This document shows, piece after piece, positions 32,201 through 44,200 of a DNA stretch of 64,000 nucleotides. The DNA comes from Aphelocoma coerulescens (lineage: Eukaryota; Chordata; Aves; Passeriformes; Corvidae). The notes beneath the pieces are model-generated. The model did no database searches and had not been told where the DNA came from. It saw only the letters and a program-made list of their open reading frames with translations. The stretch's first letter is position 1. The number at the start of each line of letters is the position of its first letter. The stretch is taken from the NCBI RefSeq assembly GCF_041296385.1, contig NW_027183583.1, positions 124,001 through 188,000 on the forward strand. Reading direction: 5' to 3'. A program made the translations under genes and the position numbers.

Positions 32201-35200
32201 CCAGTATGAACCAGTCTAAACCAGTCTAAACCAGTATGGACCAGTAGGGACCAGTTGGGACCAGTATGGACCAATAGGGACCAGTAGGGACCAGTATAGA
32301 CCAGTATGGACCAATATAAACCCGTATAAACCAGTCAGAACTAGTATAAACCAGTATGGACCAGTATAAACCAATAAGAACCAGTATGGACCAGTATAAA
32401 CCAATAAAAACCAGTATGGACCGGTATGGACCAGTATGGACCAGTACAAACCAGTAGGGCCAGTATGGGCCAGTACGGACCAGTGTAAACCAACATAAAC
32501 CAGTATAAACCGGTAGCACTAGTATAAACCAGTATGGACCAGTTACAACCAGTATGAAGCAATACAAACCAGTAGAAACCAGTCTAAGCCAGTTAGAACC
32601 AGTATGAACCAGTAAAAACCAGTACAGAGCAATTTGGAGCCCTCCCAGTTCCCTCCCAGTCCCTCCCAGTTCCCTCCCAGTCCATCCCAGTCCCCCCCAG
32701 TTCCCTCCCAATCCCCTCCCAGTCCCTCCCAGTTCCCTCCCAGTCCCTCCCTATCCCCTCCCAGTCCCTTCCCAGTCCCTCCCAGTTCCTCCCAGTCCAT
32801 CCCAGTCTCACCAGTTTGTGGCTCCCGGCCCCTCCCACAGCGGCAGAGGCTCCCCAGGGCCTCGTAGGCGGCGGCTCTGACCTGGCACTGGGGGAACTGG
32901 GAGGAACTGGGAGTTACTGGGAGGGACTGGGAGGGACTGGGAGGGACTGGGAGGGGACTGGGAGGGACTGGGAAGGACTGGGAAGGACTGGGAGGGGACT
33001 GGGAAGGACTGGGAGGGGACTGGGAGGGACTGGGAGGGGACTGGGAGGGACTGGGAAGGACTGGGAGGGACTGGGAGGGGAACTGGGAGGGAATTGGGAG
33101 GGACTGGGAGGTTACTGGTTTATACTGGGAGGGCTCACCTCGGTCAGATCCAAGATGGCCGCCAGAGTGGAGTCCACGTAGGGCAGGAAGGCGGCACTGG
33201 GGACCAGTATGGACCAGTATAAACCAGTATGGACCAGTATGGACCGGTATGGACCAGTATGGACCGGTATAAACCAGTATGGACCAGTATGGACCGGTAT
33301 GGACCAGTATGGACCAGTATAAACCAGTATGGACCAGTATGGACCGGTATGGACCAGTATGGACCAGTATAAACCAGTATGGACCGGTATGGACCGGTAT
33401 GGACCAGTATGGACCAGTATAAACCAGTATGGACCAGTATGGACCGGTATGGACCAGTATAAACCAGTATGGACCAGTATGGACCGGTATGGACCCCAGT
33501 AAGAGCGACCCCCACCAGTCCCCTCCCAGTTCCCTCCCAGTCCCTCCCAGTATGGCCCAGTAACCCCCCCAGAGACTTCCCAGTTCATCCCAGTAATTTC
33601 CAGTGATGTCCCAGTATGGACCAGTGACCCCTCCCAGTGCTCCCAGTGTTCCCGGTGCCCTCCCAGTATAAACCAGTAACCCCAAATCCCCCCCAGTCCC
33701 TCCCAGTCCCCTCCCAGTCCCCTCCCAATCCCCTCCCAGTCCCTCCCAGTCCCCTCCCAGTTCCCTCCCAGTCCCTCCCAGTCCCCTCCCAGTCCCCTCC
33801 CAATCCCCTCCCAGTCCCTCCCAGTCCCCTCCCAGTTCCCTCCCAATCCCTCCCAGTCCCTCCCAGTTCCCTCCCAGTTCCCTCCCAGTCCCTCCCAATC
33901 CCCTCCCAGTGACTCCCAGTCCCTCCCAGTATAAACCAGTAACCCTAAATCCCCTCCCAGTCCCTCCCAGTTCCCTCCCAGTCCCCTCCCAATCCCCTCC
34001 CAGTTCCCTCCCAATCCCTCCCAGTCCCTCCCAGTTCCCTCCCAGTCCCCTCCCAGTTCCCTCCCAGTCCCCTCCCAGTTCCCTCCCAATTCCCTCCCAG
34101 TCCCTCCCAGTTCCCTCCCAGTCCCCTCCCAGTCCCTTCCCAGTCCCTCCCAGTCCCTCCCAGTTCCCTCCCAATCCCTCCCAGTCCCTCCCAGTTCCCT
34201 CCCAGTCCCCTCCCAGTCCCTTCCCAGTCCCTCCCAGTCCCTCCCAGTTCCCTCCCAGTTCCCTTCCAGTTCCCTCCCAGTCCCCTCCCAATCCCCTCCC
34301 AGTCCCTCCCAGTCCCTCCCAGTCCCTCCCAATCCCCTCCCACTCCCTCCCAGTCCCTCCCAGTCCCTCCCAGTTTACCCGCAGTTCTCCGCTATCTCTC
34401 CCAGTGCTCCCAGCGCCGCCTCGGCCAATCCCGGGAAGGCCCCGCCCACTTCCAGCCTGGGGGGAGGGGGCGTGGCCATGACCATAAATGGGCAACGCCC
34501 CCTCCCCAAGCCCCGCCCCCTCCCCAAGCCCCGCCCCCTCCCCCTCTCACTCGGTGACGTCATCCTCCATTGGCTCCGCCCCCTCCTCGTCGTCGTCGTC
34601 GTCATGGAGATGCAGCAGCCAATCAGGGGCCTCCGAGGGGGGCTGGGGGGGAACAGGGACCGGTAAGGGACCAGTAGGGACCAGTATGGACCAGTATGGA
34701 CCAGTACAGACCGGTATGGGCCAGTATGGATCACTATGGGCCAGTATGGACCAGTATGGACCAGTATGGACCAGTATGGGCCAGTAGGGACCAGTATAAA
34801 CCAGTATGGACCAGTATGGACCGGTATGGACCAGTGTGGACCGGTATGGACCAGTATGGACCAGTACGGAATAGTACGGACCGGTATGGACCGGTATGGA
34901 CCAGTATGGACCAGTAGGGACTGGTATGGACCAGTATGGACCAGTAAGGACCGGTAGGGACAAGTAGGGACCAGTATGGACCAGTATGGACCAGTAAAAA
35001 CCAGTATGGACTGGTATGGACCAGTATGGACCAGTACAGACCAGCATAAACCAATAGGGACCAGTATGGACCAGTTTGGACCAGTATGGATCAGTATGGA
35101 CCAGTTTGAACCAGTATGGACCAGTATGGGCCAGTAGGGATCAGTATGGACCAGTATGGACCAGTACAGACCAGTATAAACCAGTATGGACCAGTAGGGA

Positions 35201-38200
35201 CTGGTATGGACCACTATGGGGCAGTATGGATCAGTTTAAACCAGTATGGACCAGTTTGGACCAGTACAGATCAGTATAGACCCGTATGGGCCAGTATAAA
35301 CCAGTATGGACCAGTAGGGACCGGTGTGGACCAGTCTGGGCCAGTACAGACCAGTATAAACCAGTATAAACCAGTATAGAGTGGTATGGACCAGTACAGA
35401 CCAGTGTGGACCAGTATAAACCAGTATGGACCTGTATGGACCAGTAGGGACCAGTATGGGCCACTAGGAACCAGTATGGACCAGTACGGACCAGTATGAA
35501 CCAGTATGGAGTGGTATAAACCAGTATGAACCAGTATGGACCACTATAAACCAGTATAAACCAGTATGGGCCAGTATGGACCAGTACAAACCAGTGACCC
35601 CCCCCCCAGGACCTCCCAGTACCTTCCCAGTGCCTCCCAGTTCATCCCAGTATGGTCCCAGTCCCTCCCAGTGACGCCCCGGTTCCCTCCCAGTATGCTC
35701 CAGTATAGACCAGTAGCCTCCCAGTTCATCCCGGTAACCTCCCAGTATAAACCAGTAACCCCCCCAGCGCCCTCCCAGTACCTCCCAGTTCATCCCAGTC
35801 CGGCCCATCAGCCACCCAGCACTTCCCAGTATGGACCAGTAACCCCCCCCCAGTGAATCCCAGTCCCTCCCAGTAAGGACCAGTAACCCCTTAGGGCTTC
35901 CCCAGTTCATCCCAGTAGGGACCAGTTCATCCCAGTACAGCCCAGCGACCCCTCCAGGACCTCCCAGTTCATCCCAGTACGGCCCAGTGACCTCCCAGTA
36001 CCCTCCCAGTCCATCCCAGCACCCCCAAACGCCATCGCGCCCCAAAACCAGTATAAACCAGTATAAACCAGTACAAACCAGTATAAACCAGTACTCACCA
36101 GCGAGGCCGGGGGCCGCAGCGCCCCCTGCAGGACGGGCAGCACCCGGGGCAGCAGCGGCGCCGCCCCCTCCCCCAACAGCTCCGAGACCGCCGCCGCCAG
36201 CACCAAACTGGGAACACTGGTTTGTACTGGGAAGGGCTCTGGGGGGGACTGGGAGGGACTGGGAGGGACTGGGAGGGGATTGGGCCTTACTGGGACGAAC
36301 TGGGAGGGGATTCGGGGTTACTGGGAGTGACTGGTTTGGGGTTTGGGGGTTACTGGGATGAACTGGGAGTCACTGGGAGGGGACTGGGAGGGACTGAGCC
36401 TTACTGGGATGAACTGGGATGGACTGGGAAGGGGTTTTAGTGTTATTGGGAGTTACTGAGAGTTACTGGGATGGACTGGGAGGGACTGGGAGGGACTGGG
36501 AGGGGACTAAGAGGGACTGGGAGGGGATTTGGGGTTACTGGTTTGTACTGGGAGGGACTGGGAGGGACTGGGAGGGACTGGGAGGGGATTTGGGGTTACT
36601 GGTTTGTACTGGGAGGGACTGGGAGGGAACTGGGAGGGAACTCGGGGTTACTGGGAGGGAACTGGGATGGACTGGGAGGGACTGGGAGGGGCTGGGAGGG
36701 GATTTGGGGGTTACTGGTTTGTACTGGGAGGGACTGGGAGGGGATTTGGGGTTACTGGTTTATACTGGGAGGGACTGGGAGGGGATTTGGGGTTACTGGT
36801 TTGTACTGGGAGGGACTGGGAGGCCCGAGGTGGGCGGGGCTTGGCCGGGAGGGGGCGTGGCCAAGGGGAGGGGCCCGGGGGGGGATTTGGGGCCATTTTG
36901 GGGCAATTCCGGGAGATTTTGGGGCTTTTTGGGGGGAATTTTGGGGAATTTTGGGGAATTTTGGGGAAAATTTGGGGAATTTTGGAAAATTTTGAAAAAT
37001 TTTTGGGGAATTTCGGGGAATTTTTGGGGAATTTGTGGAAATTGGAAAGTTTTTTTGTAAAATTTGGGGGAATTATAGAGAATTTTGGGGAAATTTGGGG
37101 AAATTTGGGAAAATTTTGGGGAATTTTATGGAATTTTGGAGAATTATGGAGAAATTCGGGGAATTTTGTAGAAATTTTGGTAAAATTTTAGAAAATTTTG
37201 AAAAAAATTGGGGAATTTGGAAGAAATTTTGGGGAAATTTTGGGGATTTTGAAGGAATTTTGATAAAATTTTGGGAATTTTGTAGAATTTTAGAGAAATT
37301 TTGGGGAATTTGAGAAAATTTTGGAAAAATTTTGATACTTTGGAGAAATTTGGGGTAATTTTGGGGAATTTGAGAAAATTTTGGAGAAATTTGGGGAATT
37401 TTGTGGAATTTTGGAGAAATTTTGGGGAATTTTGGAGAAATGTTACTGGAATTTTGGGGATATTTGGTAATTTGGGGGAAATTTGGGGAAATATGGTAAA
37501 ATTTAAGGAATTTGGGGGAAATTTGGGGGAAATTTTGGAGTAATTTTAGAAAAATTTTGGGGAATTTTGGAGAAATTCTGAAAAATTTGGGGAATTTTGA
37601 AGAAATTTTAAGAATTTTAAAGAATTTTGAGAAATTTTTGGGAATTTTAAGGAAATTTTGGGGAATTTGAGAAAATTTTGGAAAAATTTGGGGAATTTGG
37701 GGAATTTTGGGAAAATTTTGGGGAAATTTTGTGGAATTTTGGGGTAATTTTGTGGAATTTTGGAGATATGGAGAATTTTGGGGAAATTTTGGGGAAATTT
37801 TGGGAATTTGAGAAAATTTTGAAGAAATTTGGGGAATTTTGGGGGAATTTGGGGGAAATTTTGTGGAATTTTGGATAATTTTGGGGAAATTTGGGGAAAT
37901 CTGGTGAAATTGGGAAAATTTCGGGGAAATTCTGGGGAAATTCGGGGAATTTTTGGGGAATTTTGGGGAAAATTTGGAGAAAATTCTGGGGAATTTTCTG
38001 GATTTTTTTTCCCGCATTTTTCGCCCATTTTGTCCCAATTTTGAAGCTTTTTTGGGGGAGAATTTTGGATTTTTTGGGGATTTTTTGGAATTTCCAGGAA
38101 TTCCCGGGAAGTTCTGGATTTTTCACGTGACAATTTTGGGGGAAATTCCCTCGGTTTTGGGACATTTTTGCCCATTTTGGGTCAATTTTGGCCATTTTTG

Positions 38201-41200
38201 GTCAATTTTTGCCCATTTTTCACCATTTTTCACCAATTTTTTGGTTTTTTTTTAAATTTCCGGCAACTTTTGGGGAATTTCGGGAATTTTGGGAATTCTG
38301 CCTCAACCCTCATCATTTGCACAACTTTCCCATGGGATTTTCCCCAAATTTGGGCCATTTTGGGCCATTTTTCCCCATTTTCCCCCCTTTTTTTTGCATT
38401 TTTTTGTATTTTTACCAATTTTTCCCAAATTTTTGGGGAATTTTCGGGATTTTTCAGGAATTTGGGGAATTCATGGAATTCCACCTCAACCCTCATTATT
38501 TTCACTTTTTTTCCATGGGATTTTCCCTCATTTTTGACCATTTTTAACCATTTTTAACCATTTTTAACCCTATTTAACCCTTTTTTCCCCCTTTTTTCCC
38601 AAATTCCCCCAAATTTCCCCCAAATTTCCCGGGAATTTTCAGGAATTCCAGGAATCCCCAAATTCCCACTGACCTTGACCAATCTCAAACCATTTCTCCT
38701 CATTTTTAGGCCATTTTGGGCCATTTTGGGCCATTTTTTCACTTTTTTTGCATTTTTTTTGCATTTTTTCCCAATTTTTCCCCAAATTTTTGGGAATTTT
38801 CGGGATTTTTCGGGAATTCCCAAAATTCCCCAAATTCCCACTGACCTTGACCAATCTCAAACCATTTTTTCCATGGGATTTTCCCTCCTTTTTGGGCCAT
38901 TTTGGGCCATTTTTAACCATTTTTAACCATTTTTAACCCATTTTTTCCCCATTTTTTCCCAAATTCCCCCAAATTTCCCCCAAATTTCCCAGGAATTTTC
39001 AGGATTTTTCAGGAATTCCAGGAATCCCCAAATTCCCACTGACCTTGACCAATCTCAAACCATTTCTCCTCATTTTTAGGCCATTTTGGGCCATTTTGGG
39101 CCATTTTTTGCATTTTTTTGCATTTTTTTGCATTTTTTTGCATTTTTTTTGCATTTTTTCCCAATTTTTCCCAAATTTTTGGGAATTTTCGGGATTTTTC
39201 GGGAATTCCCAAAATTCCCCAAATTCCCACTGACCTTGACCAATCTCAAACCATTTTTTCCATGGGATTTTCCCTCCTTTTTGGCCATTTTTAACCATTT
39301 TTAACCATTTTTAACCATTTTTAACCATTTTTAACCCTTTTTTTCCCCATTTTTTCCCAAATTCCCCCAAATTTCTCCCAAATTTCCCCCAAATTTCCCG
39401 GGAATTTTCAGGAATTCCAGGAATCCCCAAATTCCCACTGACCTTGACCAATCTCAAACCATTTTCCCTCATTTTTGGGCCATTTTGGGCCATTTTTAAC
39501 CATTTTTAACCATTTTTAACCATTTTTAACCATTTTTAACCCTTTTTTTCCCATTTTTTCCCCTTTTTTTCCCAAATTCCCCCAAATTTCCCCCAAATTT
39601 CCCAAAAATTTTCAGGAATTCCAGGAATCCCCAAATTCCCACTGACCTTGACCAATCTCAAACCATTTCTCCTCGTTTTTGGGCCATTTTGGGCCATTTT
39701 TTCACTTTTTTTGCATTTTTTTGCATTTTTTCCCAATTTTTACCCAAATTTTTGGGAATTTTCGGGATTTTTCGGGAATTCCCAAAATTCCCCAAATTCC
39801 CACTGACCTTCACCAATCTCAAACCATTTTTTCCATGGGATTTTCCCTCCTTTTTGGGTCATTTTGGGCCATTTTTAACCATTTTTAACCATTTTTAACC
39901 ATTTTTAACCCATTTTTTCCCCATTTTTTCCCAAATTCGCCCAAATTTCCCCCAAATTTCCCAGGAATTTTCAGGAATTCCAGGAATTCCCAAATTCCCA
40001 CTGACCTTGACCAATCTCAAACCATTTCTCCTCATTTTTGGGCCATTTTGGGCCATTTTGGGCCATTTTTTCACTTTTTTTGCATTTTTTTGCATTTTTT
40101 TGCATTTTTTCCCAATTTTCCCCAAATTTTTGGGAATTTTCGGGAATATTTGGGAATTCCCAAAATTCCTCAAATTCCCACTGACCCTCACCAATCTCAA
40201 ACCATTTTTTCCATGGGATTTTCCCTCCTTTTTGGGTCATTTTGGGCCATTTTTAACCCTTTTTAACCATTTTTAACCCTTTTTTCCCCATTTTTTTCCC
40301 CATTTTTTCCCAAATTCCCCCAAATTTCCCCCAAATTTTCCGGGAATTTTCAGGAATTCCAGGAATCCCCAAATTCCCACTGACCTTGACCAATTTCCAA
40401 CCATTTCTCCTCATTTTTGGGCCATTTTTGGGCCATTTTGGGCCATTTTTTCACTTTTTTTGCATTTTTTTGCATTTTTTCCCAATTTTTCCCAAATTTT
40501 TGGGAATTTTCGGGATTTTTCGGGAATTCCCAAAATTCCTCAAATTCCCACTGACCCTCACCAATCTCAAACCATTTTTTCCATGGGATTTTCCCTCATT
40601 TTTGGGCCATTTTGGGCCATTTTTAACCATTTTTAACCCTTTTTTTCCCATTTTTTCCCCATTTTTTCCCAAATTCCCCCGAATTTCCCCCAAATTTTCC
40701 GGGAATTTTTGGGGGAATTTGGGGGAATTTTGGGGAATTTCTCTCACCTGACCCTGGTGGCCTCGGGCTCCTCCGGCCGGGCCAGGCCCAGCCCCCGCTC
40801 CAGCGCCTCCAGCAGCCCCTCCCCCACCACGGCCGGGCCCAGCGCCCCCAGCACCTCTGCGGAGACCAGTAGGGACCAGTATGAACCAGTATGGACCGGT
40901 ATGGACCGGTATAAACCAGTATGGACCGGTATGGACCGGTATAAACCAGTATGGACCAGTATAAACCAGTATGGACCGGTATGGACCAGTATAAACCAGT
41001 ATGGACCAGTATGGACCGGTATGGACCGGTATAAACCAGTATGGACCGGTATGGACCGGTATGGACCAGTATAAACCAGTATGGACCGGTATGGACCAGT
41101 ATGGACCAGTATAAACCAGTATGGACCAGTATGGACCGGTATGGACCGGTATAAACCAGTATGGACCGGTATGGACCGGTATGGACCAGTATAAACCAGT

Positions 41201-44200
41201 ATGGACCGGTATGGACCAGTATAAACCAGTATGAACCAGTATGGACCGGTATGGACCGGTATGGACCGGTATAAACCAGTATGGACCAGTATAAACTATT
41301 ATGGACCAGTATGGACCAGTATAAACCAGTATGGACCGGTATGGACCAGTATGGACCAGTATAAACTATTATGGACCAGTATGGACCAGTATAAACCAGT
41401 ATGGACCGGTATGGACCAGTATGGACCAGTATAAACCAGTATGGACCGGTATGGATCAGTAGGTACCAGTACAGACCAGTTCCCTTCCAGTCCCTCCCAG
41501 GGCCCCCAGTGCTCTCCCAGTATAAACCAGTAACCCCAAATCCCTTCCCAGTCCCTCCCAGTCCCTCCCAGTCCCTCCCAGTTTCCTCCCAATCCCCTCC
41601 CAGTCCCTCCCAGTATAAACCAGTAACCCCAAATCCCCTCCCAGTCCCTCCAAATCCCCTCCCAGTCCCTCCCAATCCCCTCCCAGTTCCTTCCCAGTCC
41701 CTCCCAGTCCCTCCCAGTTCCCTCCCAGTCCCTCCCAGTCCCTCCCAGTCCCTCCCAATCCCTCCCAATCCCCTCCCACTCCCTCCCAGTCCATCCCAGT
41801 CCCTCCCAGTCCCCTCCCAGTCCCTCCCAGTTCCCTCCCAGTCCCTCCCAGTCCCTCCCAGTCCCTCCCAGTCCCTCCCAGTCCCTCCCAATCCCCTCCC
41901 AATCCCCTCCCAGTTCCCTCCCAGTCCCTCCCAGTATAAACCAGTAACCCCAAATCCCCTCCCAGTCCCCTCCCAGTCCATCCCAGTTCCCTCCCAGTCC
42001 CTCCCAATCCCCTCCCAATCCCCTCCCAGTTCCCTCCCAGTCCCTCCCAGTATAAACCAGTAACCCCAAATCCCCTCCCAGTCCCTCCCAGTCCCCTCCC
42101 AGTCCCTCCCAGTCCCTCCCAATCCCCTCCCAATCCCCTCCCAGTTCCCTCCCAGTCCCTCCCAGTATAAACCAGTAACCCCAAATCCCCTCCCAGTCCC
42201 CTCCCAGTCCCTCCCAGTTCCCTCCCAGTTCCCTCCCAGTCCCTCCCAGTCCCCTCCCAGTCCCTCCCAGTCCCTCCCAATCCCCTCCCAGTCCCTCCCA
42301 GTCCCTCCCAATCCCCTCCCAATCCCCTCCCAGTGCTCCCAGTTCCTTCCCAGTCCCTCCCAGTCCCTCCCAGTCCCTCCCAGTCCCCCCCAATCCCCTC
42401 CCAGTCCCTCCCAATCCCTCCCAGTCCCCTCCCAGTCCCTCCCAGTCCCTCCCAGTCCCTCCCAGTTCCCTCCCAGTTCCCTCCCAGTGCCTCCCAGTGC
42501 CTCCCAGTCTCACCCAGTGCCTGTAACTGGTGGGGCCCCCCCCGGCTCAGGGCGGTGACGGCTCCGAGCAGGGCAGCGCCGAGGGGGGAGGGGAGGGAGG
42601 AGCAGCCGCAGCCTGGGGGGGGGGAGGGGAGGGGAAATTGGGGGCAAATCCGGGGATTTGGGGAAAATTTGGAAATTTTGGGGATTTTTGGGGGGATTTT
42701 TGGGCAAAAATTTGGGGGAATTTTGGGGGATTTGGGGGGAAATTGGGGGATTTTGGGGGATTTTGGGGAATTTTTGGGAATTTTTGGAAGAATTTTGGGG
42801 CATTTTTGGGGGAAATTTGGGGGATTTTGGGGCATTTTGGGAAAATTGGGGGATTTGGGGGGAAATTTGGGGGAATTTGGGGAATTTTCAGGAATTTTTC
42901 GGGGGATTTTTGGGAAAATTGGGGAATTTGGGGATTTTTGGGAATTTTTGGGGGGAATTTGGGGGAATTTTGGGGGATTTGGGGGGAAATTCAGGGATTT
43001 GGGGAAAATTGGGGGGATTTTTAGGGGGAATTTGGGGAATTTGGGGAGAAATTTGGGAGTTTTCAGGGGTTTTGGGGGGGAAATTTGAGGATTTGGGGAA
43101 TTTTGAGGAATTTTGGGGATTTTGGGGAATTTTTGGGAATTTTTTGGAAGAATTTTGGGGGATTTTTGGGGGAATTTTGGGGAATTTGGGGGGGAATTTG
43201 GGGGAGAGTTTTGAGGGATTTTGGGGAGAAATTTTGGGGAATTTTTCAGGGGTTTTTGGGGGGAAATTTGGGGATTTTGGGAAAATTGGGGAATTTTGGA
43301 GATTTTAGGGAATTTGGGGAATTTTTCAGGAATTTTTTGGGGGAAATTTGAGGAATTTTCAAGGGGTTTGGGGGGAAATTGGGGGATTTTGGGAAAATTG
43401 GGGGATTTGGGGGGAATTTGGGGAATTTGGGGAGAAATTTGGGAGTTTTCAGGGGTTTTTGAGGGGAAATTCGGGGATTTTTGGGAAAATTGGGGAATTT
43501 GGGGATTTTTGGGAATTTTTGGGGGGAATTTGGGGGAATTTTGGGGGATTTGGGGGGAAATTCAGGGATTTGGGGAAAATTGGGGGGATTTTTAGGGGGA
43601 ATTTGGGGAATTTGGGGAGAAATTTGGGAGTTTTCAGGGGTTTTGGGGGGGAAATTTGAGGATTTGGGGAAATTGGAGGAATTTTGGGGATTTTGGGGAA
43701 TTTTTGGGAATTTTTTGGAAGAATTTTGGGGGATTTTTGGGGGAAATTTGGGGGATTTTGGGGGATTTTGGAAGAAATTTGGGGGATTTTGGAGGATTTT
43801 GGGAAAATTGGGGGATTTTGGGGGAAAATTTGGGGAATTTTGGGGAATTTTGGGGAATTTGGGGAATTTGGGGGGAATTTGGGGAATTTTTCAGGAATTT
43901 TTGGGGGGAAATTTGAGGAATTTTGGGGAATTTGGGGGGGAATTTCGGGGAGAGTTTTGAGGGATTTTGGGGCGAAATTTTGGGGAGTTTGGGAAAATTG
44001 GGGAATTTTGGAGATTTTAGGAAATTTGGGGAATTTTTCGGGGGGAAATTTGAGGAATTTTGGGGGGAATTTGGGGAATTTGGGGAGAAATTTGGGAGTT
44101 TTCAGGGGTTTTTGGGGGGAAATTTGGGGATTTTTGGGAAAATTGGGGAATTTGGGGGGATTTTGGGAGTTTTCAGGGGTTTTTGGGGGGAAATTGGGGG

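Noticed and set aside
32812..32881. Six-base shorter IPO4 exon 17
   Set aside because: In phase and possible, but the acceptor GTGCCAG is weaker and the Glu-Cys of the human sequence would be lost.
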